Made by a program: the position numbers and the translations under genes
DNA from: Psychrobacillus sp044762655
GTDB taxonomy: Bacteria > Bacillota > Bacilli > Bacillales_A > Planococcaceae
Direction of reading: 5' to 3'
Assembly: GCF_044762655.1 (NCBI RefSeq)
Contig: NZ_JBIWER010000004.1
Span: forward strand, 124,001-188,000
DNA: 64,000 nt
Notes under the pieces: model-generated
What the model was told of the DNA's origin: nothing
What the model saw: only the letters and a program-made list of their open reading frames with translations
Databases searched by the model: none
Shown: one piece after another, positions 42,312-51,044 of the stretch
How positions within the stretch are numbered: the stretch's first letter is position 1
How the letters are laid out: the number at the start of each line of letters is the position of its first letter

Positions 42312-42635
42312 ATGAATATTCAATTTAAAAAAGGAGTATTAAATTTATGTGTGCTTGTTTTACTGGATAAACAAGATCGATACGGTTATGAGCTTGTCCA
42401 AAAAATATCTGACCAGATATCAATTTCAGAAGGTTCGGTTTATCCATTATTAAGACGATTGACGAAAGAAGGCTATTTCACTACCTATTTACAGGAGTCC
42501 ACAGAAGGACCCCCTCGTAAATACTATAAGCTAACTGATTTAGGTCGCTCTTACTTACATGAACAGCTAAAGGAATGGGGAAGCTTCACAACTGGTGTCA
42601 ACAATCTTATAGAGGAGGGTGTAAAAAATGACTGA
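42312..42635 (+). CDS. PadR-family transcriptional repressor
   Basis: A 107-residue winged-helix regulator: LCVLVLLDKQDRYGYELVQK (about 11-30), SEGSVYPLLRRLTKEGYFTT and GPPRKYYKLTDLGRSYL with its wing. PadR proteins of this small type commonly control the adjacent DUF1700-type gene. ATG follows AAAGGAGGAG. It overlaps the next gene by 8 bp, so the pair is translationally coupled and probably autoregulated. Confidence 0.9.
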   Translation: MNIQFKKGVLNLCVLVLLDKQDRYGYELVQKISDQISISEGSVYPLLRRLTKEGYFTTYLQESTEGPPRKYYKLTDLGRSYLHEQLKEWGSFTTGVNNLIEEGVKND

Positions 42636-43674
42636 ACAACAATTTTTAAATGAACTAGAGCTTGCTTTAACAAGACTTCCAGCTGAGGAGAAAAATGATA
42701 TTCTTTCGGACATTAAAGAGTATTTCTCAAATGGGCGAGAGGATGGGAAATCGGATAGTGAAATTGCAGCTTCCTTGGGATCACCGAAAGAAATTGCTAA
42801 GGAACTTTCCGAAAACCAGGTTCAAATTCCAGAAAAAAGTACCTCTACGAATAGAGTCATTAAAATCCCTCATGCGAATTTTTCGAATATAATGATGGAT
42901 ATTGACTACGGCTCTTTACATGTTATCTCTTCAGAAACAGACGCAACTACTATAGAGTTAATCGGAGAAAACGAAAAGCTAGAACTAACGGCAGACGTCA
43001 TAAATGATACATTATCCGTTCGATTAAAAACCAAAAAGTTTAAATTTTTTAGTTTCATGTTCTTAATAAAAGAACTAAGAGTAAACGTTTCTCTACCTAA
43101 AAAGTTGTATTCAACCGTAAATATGAAAACCGATAATGGACGAATTCGAGCAGAAAAAATACTCGGGAAGAATATTAAGGCAACATCAGATAACGGGAGT
43201 ATTGGATTAAAAGAATTTGCTGCAACCATTCTAGAAGCAAAAACGGATAATGGACGTATTGAAATGGAGAAAATCCAAGCTGATAAGCTTACTGCTGAAA
43301 CCGATAATGGGAGAATTGAGCTTCGACATATCGATGCCGAGCAGGTTCACACGGAGACAGATAACGGAAGAATTATTATGCAGCACGTGAACGGGAGTAT
43401 TATCGGAAAAACAGATAACGGCCGAATCGAGCTATTAACGACTAGCTTGGATCGCATGATTGATTTGGAAACAGATAACGGAAGCATATTAGTTGAAACA
43501 GAAAATACTCCAACGGATGTATCCATTCATACAAAAGTGGATTTCGGCAAAATAAGTGTGTTCGGCGAAAAAAATTCACGCACTGTATTCGGTAACGGCA
43601 CAAACAAAGTCCGTCTTTCTTCGGATAATGGTAAAATTATAGTTGAACAGAAAAGCAAAACAACCGTTTTTTAA
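42628..43674 (+). CDS. DUF1700 (HAAS) - DUF4097 beta-helix protein
   Basis: A 348-residue protein. Residues 1-65 form the helical HAAS/DUF1700 domain (FLNELELALTRLPAEEKNDI, then LGSPKEIAKELSE). From about residue 75 a DUF4097-type beta-helix follows, with successive rungs each containing TDNGRI or SDNGSI (about eight copies, spaced 15-20 residues). No transmembrane segment is obvious, unlike many HAAS proteins. With PadR it resembles the two-gene modules that respond to envelope stress or LiaFSR-type signals. Exact role unknown. Confidence 0.82.
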   Translation: MTEQQFLNELELALTRLPAEEKNDILSDIKEYFSNGREDGKSDSEIAASLGSPKEIAKELSENQVQIPEKSTSTNRVIKIPHANFSNIMMDIDYGSLHVISSETDATTIELIGENEKLELTADVINDTLSVRLKTKKFKFFSFMFLIKELRVNVSLPKKLYSTVNMKTDNGRIRAEKILGKNIKATSDNGSIGLKEFAATILEAKTDNGRIEMEKIQADKLTAETDNGRIELRHIDAEQVHTETDNGRIIMQHVNGSIIGKTDNGRIELLTTSLDRMIDLETDNGSILVETENTPTDVSIHTKVDFGKISVFGEKNSRTVFGNGTNKVRLSSDNGKIIVEQKSKTTVF

Positions 43675-43683
43675 ACTGAATGT

Positions 43684-43727
43684 GAAAAGAAGAGAATCGT
43701 GATCGACGTCATTTTCTCTTCTTTTTT
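43684..43727 (+). terminator. Terminator after the PadR-DUF4097 operon
   Basis: GAAAAGAAGAGAAT.../...TTTCTCTTCTTTTTT stem-loop with T-run. Confidence 0.8.
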
Positions 43728-43773
43728 GATTGAAGTGCATGGAATCTGCAAACTTACAGGGAATTTTTAACTA

Positions 43774-43878
43774 TTCTAACTAAGCTGATCATTTTTCCAA
43801 CTAAACTAACCAAAATTCCAACTATACCCTTCATTATTCCAACTAAACTGCACCAAATTACAACTAACGACAATTTCT
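43774..43878 (+). repeat. Five tandem 21-bp units with TTCCAACTA core
   Basis: Units begin at 43774, 43795, 43816, 43837 and 43858, exactly 21 bp apart. The first nine bases are TTCTAACTA, TTCCAACTA, TTCCAACTA, TTCCAACTA and TTACAACTA; the remaining 12 are variable and A/T/C-rich. Non-coding, between two terminators. Confidence 0.75.
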
Positions 43879-43924
43879 ATTGCATTCCATTGGTTCTCCT
43901 TTCTTTTTAGTACAATATCATATA

Positions 43925-43962
43925 AAAAAACGCTCCAAGACTTGAAACGTCTTGAAGCGTTA
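43925..43962. terminator. Terminator of the RND pump gene
   Basis: AACGCTCCAAGAC/GTCTTGAAGCGTT stem followed on the minus strand by a run of seven or more T. It lies about 100 bp past the RND stop because a dispersed repeat sits in between. Confidence 0.75.
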
Positions 43963-43966
43963 TCAC

Positions 43967-44063
43967 TTTGTCCAGACCGCGCTTGCGAATAAAGGCAAAG
44001 TACGCCTTTATTGCAATTCTTCCAGCGCTTGTCGGGGCTTACACAGGCGCTTACGCTTTTCTT
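43967..44063. repeat. Extragenic repeat, second family (TGTCCAG...GCGCTTACGCTTTTC)
   Basis: GC-richer block starting TTGTCCAGACCGCGCTTGCG and ending ACAGGCGCTTACGCTTTTCT, with an internal palindrome AAAGGCAAAGTACGCCTTT. It looks like the dispersed Bacillales element that begins with TGTCCAGCTCCAGCGCC; family call from memory. Confidence 0.5.
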
Positions 44064-44064
44064 G

Positions 44065-47000
44065 TTAGTTTTCTTCTATTTCTCTACGGTTTTTCTTAAA
44101 TATTTTTGATAATATCTCATAAACGATTGGTACAACTATTAGCGTTAATAATGTAGAACTTGTTAAACCACCGATTACGGTAATACCAAGACCTTTCGAG
44201 ATTAAACCACCGCCACCTGAACCAACAGCTAACGGTATTAATGCACCAATCGTTGCGATTGCTGTCATTAATATTGGACGGAGACGAGTTGCTCCTGCTT
44301 CTAAAATCGCTTCACGCATAGTCATGCCATCACGTTCCATATGAATAATTCGATCCACAAGTACAATCGCATTCGTTACGACGATACCGATTAACATGAG
44401 CATCCCCATCATAACCGAGACAGAAATGGTCTCTCCTGCTATTAGTAAACCAACGAACGAACCAATTACTGCGAATGGTAAGGAGAAAAGTATAGCAAAT
44501 GGTGCTACACCCTCACGGAATGTTACAACTAAGATAAAGTAAACGATTGCGATAGCCGCAAGCATTGCTATTCCAAGCTGTGTAAATGTTTCGGTCATAT
44601 CAGCTGCTACACCCGCCACACCAACTGTAACCCCTTTAGGTAAGTCTAATTTATCAATGGCTTTATCTACTTCAGATGTTGCAACTGAAATGTCGTCTCC
44701 AAGGATTGTTCCAGAAACAGTTGCATAGTACTCCCCTTTACTGCGTGCAAGAGTATTTAGTGTCGTTCCTTCTTCCACTGTTACCAGCTCAGAAAGAGGC
44801 ATTGTCGTACCTAATGCTGTAGGAACTTCCGTTGCTAAAATATCATCTACAGACTTCGGTTGTTCCGCTTTTTCTTGCTGAACAATCACATCTAACGTAT
44901 TGCCATCCTTTTCAATTGTCGTCAATACATCCTTTGTAGTCATTGGGTTCAGCATCATTACTATCTGACCTGTTGTTAAACCATACTGAAGTAATTCATC
45001 TTGTTCTACTTTGAATGTATATTCGACGAAAGCATCTTCTGTACTTGAAGAAACGTCTTCCAAGCCATCATTGTCATTCATTACATCTTCTACCATTTTT
45101 ACAGCATCATTTAGTTTATCTAAATCTTCACTGTAGAATGTATAACTAACTTCATTTGAAGACATCGACATAGCGGAGAAGTTTTGGGTCTTCCACTCGC
45201 CTGTTTGCCCGATATTAAATACGTACTCTTCCACTTCTTCACGCGCTGCCGGGAAGTCTTCCATCTCTGGATCGAAGATAAGGTACATTAATGCACCACC
45301 TGCTCCGCCCCCCATCATTGCAGCAGACGGATCTACGCTATCACTATCCGTTACGGATAATTGAAGAATATCAATATCTTTACGTTTTAATAACTCTTCT
45401 TCTACTTTAGCAACATTAGCTAACGTATCGTCTTTTAACTCACCAGCTTCTGGTGTATACGTTAAATACATAACTTTTTCTTCTTCACTACCTAAAAAGC
45501 TGAAGCCGATTAACGGAGTTAAAGCTAAACTACCAACCAATAAAACAATAGAAACGATAGAAGTAATTATTTTATGATTAAGCGTCCATTCCAAAATACG
45601 TTTATAACCATTAGCTAGTTTACCAGCTTCTTTATGATTACTTTCTTTCTTTTCACCATATAACTTATTTTTAAATAGGAAATGGGACAATGCCGGAACA
45701 ATTGTAATCGCCACGATCAATGATGCTCCAAGTGCAAATGTCATTGTTAATGCGAATGGCATAAACAATTCTCCGACCATACCACCCACAAATAATAATG
45801 GTGCAAATACAGCAACCGTAACTAGTGTAGAGGATAGAATTGGCTTGAACATTTCAATTGTTGCTTCACGTACAAGCGCACGACCTGATAATTTTTCGTC
45901 TTTTAAATGAAGACGACGATAAATATTTTCCACTACTACAATGGAGTCATCTATTACCCGCCCTATGGCAACTGTAATAGCTCCAAGGGTCATAATATTC
46001 AACGTAATATCCATCCAGTTCAATAATAGTAACGCCATAAAAATAGACACTGGAATCGATACAATTGAAATTATCGTTGATTTAAAATCTCGTAAGAACA
46101 GTAATATGATTAAAACGGCGATCAAACCACCAAATAGGGCTTTTTCAATCATGGTGTTTACTGATTCTTCAATTGGTTCACCCTGGTCAAGCGATACATC
46201 AATTACAAGACCATCGATATTTTTCTGCTCTTCTTTAATGAGCTCTTTCACACTATTCACTACATCCACTGTATTAGCCTGTTGGGCTTTAACAATTTGA
46301 ATAGAAATAGCGTCTTCCCCATTTGTACGTGACACAGATTGAACTCTACCAACTTCTTCAATAGTAGCAATTTCACTAAGTTTCACAAATGGAGATGGAT
46401 TCGTTGCAGATGGTGTAACTGGAATTAACATTTCCTTTAACTCGTCTGAAGTCATGAACTTGCCGTCTACAGAAACAGCTTCTTCGCCTTCTTCAAATTC
46501 ATAAAGACCCAATGATACTGCTAGATCACTTGCTTGAATCATTTGTTTTACGTCATCAGTTTTTAAGCCAAGTTCAGCCATTTTTTCTTCGTTATACGTA
46601 AGATTGACTTCCTCAATGTGCTGTCCTGCAATAGTTGCAGAAGCTACACCATCGATTTTCTCGATTTTAGGAACTAAAAGTTCTGAAACCGTAGATGTTA
46701 ACTCTACAATATCTTCTGTCGTACTACTTACACTTAACGCCACAACTGGCATCATATTCATACTAATAGCAGTGACAATCGGCTCTTGTGCTCCCTCAGG
46801 TAATTTTACACCCTCTAAAGCAGATTTTAATGCACGATTTGCTTCTGCCATATCTTCACCATATTCATATTCCACTTGAATGCTCGCCATATTCGAATTG
46901 GAATTTGAATAAACAGATTTGACCCCTGCTAGATTTTCAACTGCTTTCTCTAACGGCATAGATACTTCTTCCATAACTTGTTCAGGTGTTGCACCTGGAT

Positions 47001-47190
47001 ATACATCCATTACCATTAAATACGGAATAGAAATATCAGGTATTGTTTCCATGTTCATGCGTGTTCCCGAATAAATCCCGGACACAGTAATAATAATAGT
47101 AAGTAACCATACCGCTAATTTATTATGAAGAACAAAATTGACTAAACCTTTCACTCTTACACCTACCCCTAATTGACTTTTATTTCTCAA
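44065..47190 (-). CDS. RND-family efflux transporter (SwrC/AcrB-like)
   Basis: A 1041-residue resistance-nodulation-division pump with the two-fold repeat: helix 1 after residue 12, a large external porter domain (about 40-340), helices 2-6 containing the GAITVAIGRVIDDSIVVVEN proton-relay motif (two Asp, about 402-421), a second porter domain and a second membrane block with IGIVVTNAIVLVDRIIHMER. Gram-positive members such as SwrC export surfactin and cationic compounds. No membrane-fusion-protein gene is adjacent. Divergent TetR gene and operator suggest drug-inducible control. Confidence 0.9.
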   Translation of the reverse strand: MRNKSQLGVGVRVKGLVNFVLHNKLAVWLLTIIITVSGIYSGTRMNMETIPDISIPYLMVMDVYPGATPEQVMEEVSMPLEKAVENLAGVKSVYSNSNSNMASIQVEYEYGEDMAEANRALKSALEGVKLPEGAQEPIVTAISMNMMPVVALSVSSTTEDIVELTSTVSELLVPKIEKIDGVASATIAGQHIEEVNLTYNEEKMAELGLKTDDVKQMIQASDLAVSLGLYEFEEGEEAVSVDGKFMTSDELKEMLIPVTPSATNPSPFVKLSEIATIEEVGRVQSVSRTNGEDAISIQIVKAQQANTVDVVNSVKELIKEEQKNIDGLVIDVSLDQGEPIEESVNTMIEKALFGGLIAVLIILLFLRDFKSTIISIVSIPVSIFMALLLLNWMDITLNIMTLGAITVAIGRVIDDSIVVVENIYRRLHLKDEKLSGRALVREATIEMFKPILSSTLVTVAVFAPLLFVGGMVGELFMPFALTMTFALGASLIVAITIVPALSHFLFKNKLYGEKKESNHKEAGKLANGYKRILEWTLNHKIITSIVSIVLLVGSLALTPLIGFSFLGSEEEKVMYLTYTPEAGELKDDTLANVAKVEEELLKRKDIDILQLSVTDSDSVDPSAAMMGGGAGGALMYLIFDPEMEDFPAAREEVEEYVFNIGQTGEWKTQNFSAMSMSSNEVSYTFYSEDLDKLNDAVKMVEDVMNDNDGLEDVSSSTEDAFVEYTFKVEQDELLQYGLTTGQIVMMLNPMTTKDVLTTIEKDGNTLDVIVQQEKAEQPKSVDDILATEVPTALGTTMPLSELVTVEEGTTLNTLARSKGEYYATVSGTILGDDISVATSEVDKAIDKLDLPKGVTVGVAGVAADMTETFTQLGIAMLAAIAIVYFILVVTFREGVAPFAILFSLPFAVIGSFVGLLIAGETISVSVMMGMLMLIGIVVTNAIVLVDRIIHMERDGMTMREAILEAGATRLRPILMTAIATIGALIPLAVGSGGGGLISKGLGITVIGGLTSSTLLTLIVVPIVYEILSKIFKKNRREIEEN

Positions 47191-47203
47191 TTACTTATAA
47201 TAA

Positions 47204-47217
47204 TGACTAATTAGTCA
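47204..47217. promoter_or_regulatory. TetR operator between the RND pump and its regulator
   Basis: Perfect 14-bp palindrome TGACTAATTAGTCA in the 63-bp divergent region, placed to repress both genes. Confidence 0.8.
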
Positions 47218-47253
47218 GTTGTCAACAATATGAACTAGGAGCGATAGTTTTAA

Positions 47254-48102
47254 ATGGGTAAAAAACAGTTAATCATGGAAAAAGCATTAGAACTTTTTGC
47301 ACAACAAGGATTTGAACTAACTTCTGTTCAACAAATTACAGAGCACTGTGGCATTTCTAAAGGTGCATTCTATTTGTCATTCAAGTCTAAAGATGAATTG
47401 ATAATAGCATTAATAGATCAATTTATGAGTCAAATGATTTCAGACACTGACTATCAGGTCACAAACACACAAAACGATGATTACACACTATATGAATTTT
47501 ACTTTACAATGTTCAAATCCTCTCAAAAGCACTCTAATTTCGCTAAAATTTTAATGAAAGAACAGTCCCAATCATTTAATAAGGAACTTGTTAGTAAATT
47601 TCACCATTATGATCGGTTACTAGAAAAAACTATTCTCACTATGATGGAAGGGTTATTTGGGGAAAAGATTGAAAACACGAAATATGATTTAGTCTATTGT
47701 ATTAAAGGTTTCATTAGTATTTATTCGGAATTGATATTATTCAATAATGTCCCGGTAAATTTAGAACAACTCGCACAATCATTAGTAGAAAAAACAAACT
47801 TACTTGCTACACAGATTACAATTCCCTTTGTCACCGAGGAAATATTCCAACTTAAGCGGTTGTCTCACGAAGAAGTAACAAAAGATCAACTGCTCGAAAT
47901 TTTAGAGCAAAGTTTAAGCGAAGCAGAAGAGCTACTTGAACAAGAATCGCTTAGCTTGTTAAAACGACACTTGCTAGAGCCCTCTCTAAGTACTGTTCTC
48001 GTAGAAGGTCTTTTAAAAAATATTCAAGGCTACCCTAATTGCAAATGGATTGCCTATTTACTTCGGAATTATTTTGCACTTGAATATAATGGGGAAAAAT
48101 AA
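47254..48102 (+). CDS. TetR-family repressor of the RND pump
   Basis: A 282-residue regulator. The N-terminal HTH is canonical: EKALELFAQQGFELTSVQQI then TEHCGISKGAFYLSFKSKDE (about 8-47). The C-terminal all-helical ligand domain is longer than the usual 190-residue total. ATG is preceded by AGGAGCGATAG. Divergent from the pump, with the palindromic operator between; by analogy it would release DNA upon binding a pump substrate. Ends with its own terminator. Confidence 0.88.
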   Translation: MGKKQLIMEKALELFAQQGFELTSVQQITEHCGISKGAFYLSFKSKDELIIALIDQFMSQMISDTDYQVTNTQNDDYTLYEFYFTMFKSSQKHSNFAKILMKEQSQSFNKELVSKFHHYDRLLEKTILTMMEGLFGEKIENTKYDLVYCIKGFISIYSELILFNNVPVNLEQLAQSLVEKTNLLATQITIPFVTEEIFQLKRLSHEEVTKDQLLEILEQSLSEAEELLEQESLSLLKRHLLEPSLSTVLVEGLLKNIQGYPNCKWIAYLLRNYFALEYNGEK

Positions 48103-48177
48103 GAATAGAGAGTTACTGTTTCAACTGAAGTACGGGAAAGGTCGTATCGAAGTCATCGATTTGAAAAAAACTATAGT

Positions 48178-48226
48178 GAAAGCCCTTGTAAAAGTTTATC
48201 TATTGTGTAAATTTTACAGGGGCTTT
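48178..48226 (+). terminator. Terminator after the TetR gene
   Basis: AAAGCCCTTGTAAAA/TTTTACAGGGGCTTT stem with an 18-base loop; one G-U pair. Confidence 0.75.
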
Positions 48227-48390
48227 GTATGTTTATGAAGCCTGAACTTCGTAGCATTCGAGATTAAAACACTACAGTTTTAATAAATTTCAAAGAAGTA
48301 ATTGCTAGTTGGAGATTATTTCAAGGTTCGTTTTTACTCGAATCGGGTATTTTATACTCAACATCACTTTTATTAGAGAGTAGCGATAAA

Positions 48391-48963
48391 ATGTTTGGAT
48401 TTTCGGATTTACTATCTTTGGTAATTTCAGCTTTTATCATTCTACCTATTGTTTCATTTCTGCGAGAAACTGGTTACTTGATAGTAAGTGAAATTTTTGG
48501 CGTGAAGAATGCAAGATTGACTATTGGATCAGGACCACGAGTTTTCAAGTTCTGGATAATTGATGTCAGGAAATATTACCATATATTTAGCTGGTTTTCT
48601 TATGATGCTTTAAGAAGGGAAAGTAAGCTAGCATATATATGTATTTACGCAGGCCCAATCCTTATGAATCTTTCAGTGGCTTTACTATTAAATGCATTAT
48701 TAGCAAACGGTCTTTTAGAAGAACATAAAACGTTTTGGGATCGCTTTGTATTTTACGGGTTTTATTATGTTTTGTTTGATATTATTCCGATGAGAACGGT
48801 AAATGGTATGCCAAATAACGGCATGATTATTTATGAAATGCTTAGATACGGAAAACGGACCGATTACAACCACGAACCTTTTATATACAATACAACCGAT
48901 ATTGAAGAAGAATACCAAGAAACTATGGAAGAAATAGAGGATAAGAAAAAAGAAGAAAGTTAA
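48391..48963 (+). CDS. M50 (site-2 protease)-like membrane protein with destroyed active site
   Basis: A 190-residue protein with about four membrane helices. The segment starting RETGYLIVSEIFGVKNARLT and continuing IGSGPRVFKF (about 25-54) parallels the M50 protease segment HELGH-x5-LGV----FSLGFGPRLF, but the zinc-binding HExxH reads RETGY. A later helix with IPMRTVNGMPNNG (about 132-144) sits where M50 proteases have the N-x2-P-x4-DG motif, whose Asp is also absent. The C-terminus is acidic and charged (EEEYQETMEEIEDKKKEES). I infer a pseudoprotease, possibly regulatory. The ribosome site is weak (AGAGAGTAG). Confidence 0.6.
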   Translation: MFGFSDLLSLVISAFIILPIVSFLRETGYLIVSEIFGVKNARLTIGSGPRVFKFWIIDVRKYYHIFSWFSYDALRRESKLAYICIYAGPILMNLSVALLLNALLANGLLEEHKTFWDRFVFYGFYYVLFDIIPMRTVNGMPNNGMIIYEMLRYGKRTDYNHEPFIYNTTDIEEEYQETMEEIEDKKKEES

Positions 48964-49039
48964 TAGAGAAACTCTAGAAGGAGATGGAGTGGGCGACTAT
49001 GCCCTATCCTTCTCCTAGCCTCTTAAGTATTGAATCTTA

Positions 49040-50059
49040 TTAAATTATTTTTCTGCCCATTTGCCCTAATGCATAGTGAATGCCATGCTGCAATGTCTGA
49101 AAGCAGTCGAATTGGGATAACGAAACGTTTGACTGAGCAATAATAATACCTAGCTGTGGTGAAATTCCTACAAGTACAGTCTTAATCCCTATTAAGGAAG
49201 AGGCCGAGCCAATTCTTTCGATAAAGCTCGCTGTATGCAGACTAATATCTTCATTAAGTCCTGTTAAATCAAGTACTAAATAATTCGCTCTGTATGAAGG
49301 TAAATTAGTTAGTGTTTTCTCCAATAATGCCTCTGAACGATCTTCGTCATACTTACCGATCAATGGCACTACGACTATCGCATCCAAAACTGGGATAATT
49401 GGTGAGGAGAGTTCTTTCACTAATTCAGTTAAGTCTCTTACTTTATCTTCCACTACTGCTTCTAGATGAAGAATTTCATTCATTTCTGTTTTTCGAGCAA
49501 GCTGACGAATATTACTTTTTACTGTAATTGTAGATGGGAAGTATTTTACTTCAGTAAATTCCTCGCCCTGCAATTGATCTTTTACTACCTCGTACCAAAT
49601 CTTTTCATCCAGAAGTCCTGAGAATATACCAGCATAGTGCGCTGGCATATACTTTCCACCCTTTGATTTTTCCTGCGCTATATTTATTTTATATTCCCAA
49701 CTATTTTTAAATTTAGCTGTGAAAGTCTTTTCTTCGACATTGAGGTTTTCTATTTTTGCTAATCCCCAGCCAGCAGAGGCATATGTATTCGTTATTAGAT
49801 CAACTGCTTCTTGGACACTAACATTTTTCATCTCCTGAAAATACTCTCCGACTAATATGCCTTGACGAAATCCGGTAGCCTCAAAAACTAAAGCTGATGC
49901 CTCATTACCCGAAATCTCTTCTATAGTATCAAAGAAGGATTTCATCGCAGAGGTAACCCAAAAAAGAACAGCATCCTGTTGTTCAAAGAGAAATTCTCCT
50001 TTTTCTAAATCCCAATTAAACTGAATGCCACCTATATCAATCCCGGCTTGCTTGTCCAA
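49040..50059 (-). CDS. V4R-like sensor with STAS domain (RsbR-type)
   Basis: A protein of about 339 residues. Residues about 60-190 resemble a V4R (4-vinyl reductase) ligand-binding domain, including YMPAHYAGIFSGLLDEKIWY but without the usual Cys residues. A short helix leads to a C-terminal STAS domain (about 225-339) with LSSPIIPVLDAIVVVPLIG and YLVLDLTGLNEDI, where the Thr in VLDLTG is the phosphorylation position of RsbR/RsbS proteins of the sigma-B stressosome. ATG 50077 lacks a ribosome site; TTG 50059 follows AAAGGGGATT. It may feed environmental signals into a stressosome. Confidence 0.7.
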   Translation of the reverse strand: MDKQAGIDIGGIQFNWDLEKGEFLFEQQDAVLFWVTSAMKSFFDTIEEISGNEASALVFEATGFRQGILVGEYFQEMKNVSVQEAVDLITNTYASAGWGLAKIENLNVEEKTFTAKFKNSWEYKINIAQEKSKGGKYMPAHYAGIFSGLLDEKIWYEVVKDQLQGEEFTEVKYFPSTITVKSNIRQLARKTEMNEILHLEAVVEDKVRDLTELVKELSSPIIPVLDAIVVVPLIGKYDEDRSEALLEKTLTNLPSYRANYLVLDLTGLNEDISLHTASFIERIGSASSLIGIKTVLVGISPQLGIIIAQSNVSLSQFDCFQTLQHGIHYALGQMGRKII

Positions 50060-50126
50060 TGTATAATCCCCTTTCATGTTAAAGTCTTATACTTAGTCTA
50101 CTACTCTAACAGCGAAAGGACACTAC

Positions 50127-50978
50127 TTATATTGTTTCTAATTTTAAATGAACGGAATCTACAAGCTTCTGATAGCCTATTTCCTGATAGATTTTATTGG
50201 ATGTTGGATTGAGCATGTCTGTATATAGCACACAAAACTGAAATTCCTTCAATAACTCTTTACTTACTGCAGCAACCATAGTTCGACCATAGCCTTTTCT
50301 TCGTTTTTCTGCGGGAGTAAAAACAAGAGAAACTGTAACCCCATTTGCAGTTGGTCTAGCCTTTTTCATCATGGATACAACTTCTCCATGGTCTTCCCAG
50401 AGGAAGACTTCCTGTCGCTCTAACATAGATTTTACACGTTTTTTTATTTCTTCTGGAGCTGATGCGGATAGGCCAGCATCCCGCTCAAATTGTGCGTACC
50501 ATTTCTCTATAAGCAGTGCATCATTTGCCGTTCCATAGCGCCACATGCCTGAGCTCATTTCTAGTGATTCCTCTACCCTGTCTAGTCGATATAGCCCTTG
50601 ATCCATCAATAAAGAGTAGCTTCCATCTGTTTTTTCTTGCCACTTGTGTGCAAATAGAACAGCCCACTCCTTCACACTGATTATTGATTCTACTGGTACA
50701 GCATGAGTGATTAATTCGTTTATGCATATGTTAGTGCAAGTAGATATTTGATTTTCATCAACAAAGATAATATTTAAAGGATGTGGAGGTGTCATTTGAA
50801 AAATTGCTAATAATTGACCGTTTTCTTCAATAGTAGCCATGTACGGATTTTCGTATACCCCGGCTTTTATACTTTCTAGAACACCTAGAAATAAGCTGAA
50901 TTTATCTTGGTTTTTCTCCAAAAAGGGTGTAACTCTACTTGCAAATTTGTTTACATTTTCATAATGCTGAAAATTCAT
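50127..50978 (-). CDS. GNAT-family N-acetyltransferase
   Basis: A 283-residue protein with a C-terminal GNAT domain: VSLVFTPAEKRRKGYGRTMV (acetyl-CoA pyrophosphate-binding loop, about 217-236), followed by VLYTDMLNPTSNKIYQEIGY. The N-terminal half is an additional alpha/beta domain as in several Bacillus GNATs of about 285 residues. ATG 50978 follows GGAGGT at eight bases; the upstream in-frame ATG would contain this site. Substrate unknown. Confidence 0.8.
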   Translation of the reverse strand: MNFQHYENVNKFASRVTPFLEKNQDKFSLFLGVLESIKAGVYENPYMATIEENGQLLAIFQMTPPHPLNIIFVDENQISTCTNICINELITHAVPVESIISVKEWAVLFAHKWQEKTDGSYSLLMDQGLYRLDRVEESLEMSSGMWRYGTANDALLIEKWYAQFERDAGLSASAPEEIKKRVKSMLERQEVFLWEDHGEVVSMMKKARPTANGVTVSLVFTPAEKRRKGYGRTMVAAVSKELLKEFQFCVLYTDMLNPTSNKIYQEIGYQKLVDSVHLKLETI

Positions 50979-51044
50979 ATAAATGACCTCCATTTCTCTT
51001 TGTATGTTAATATAACCTAAAACACTGCCGGAGGGGATACTTTT

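Noticed and set aside
42853..43674. DNA tandem repeat in the DUF4097 gene
   Set aside because: The repetition (GATAACGG-type codons) follows from the protein rungs; spacing varies and reading frame is preserved throughout.
43774..43878. CRISPR array
   Set aside because: Conserved part only nine bases, period 21 bp, no cas genes, no unique spacers of normal size.
48979..49016. Hairpin AGGAGA...TCTCCT after the M50-like gene as a terminator
   Set aside because: Imperfect stem and no T-run on either strand; function uncertain.
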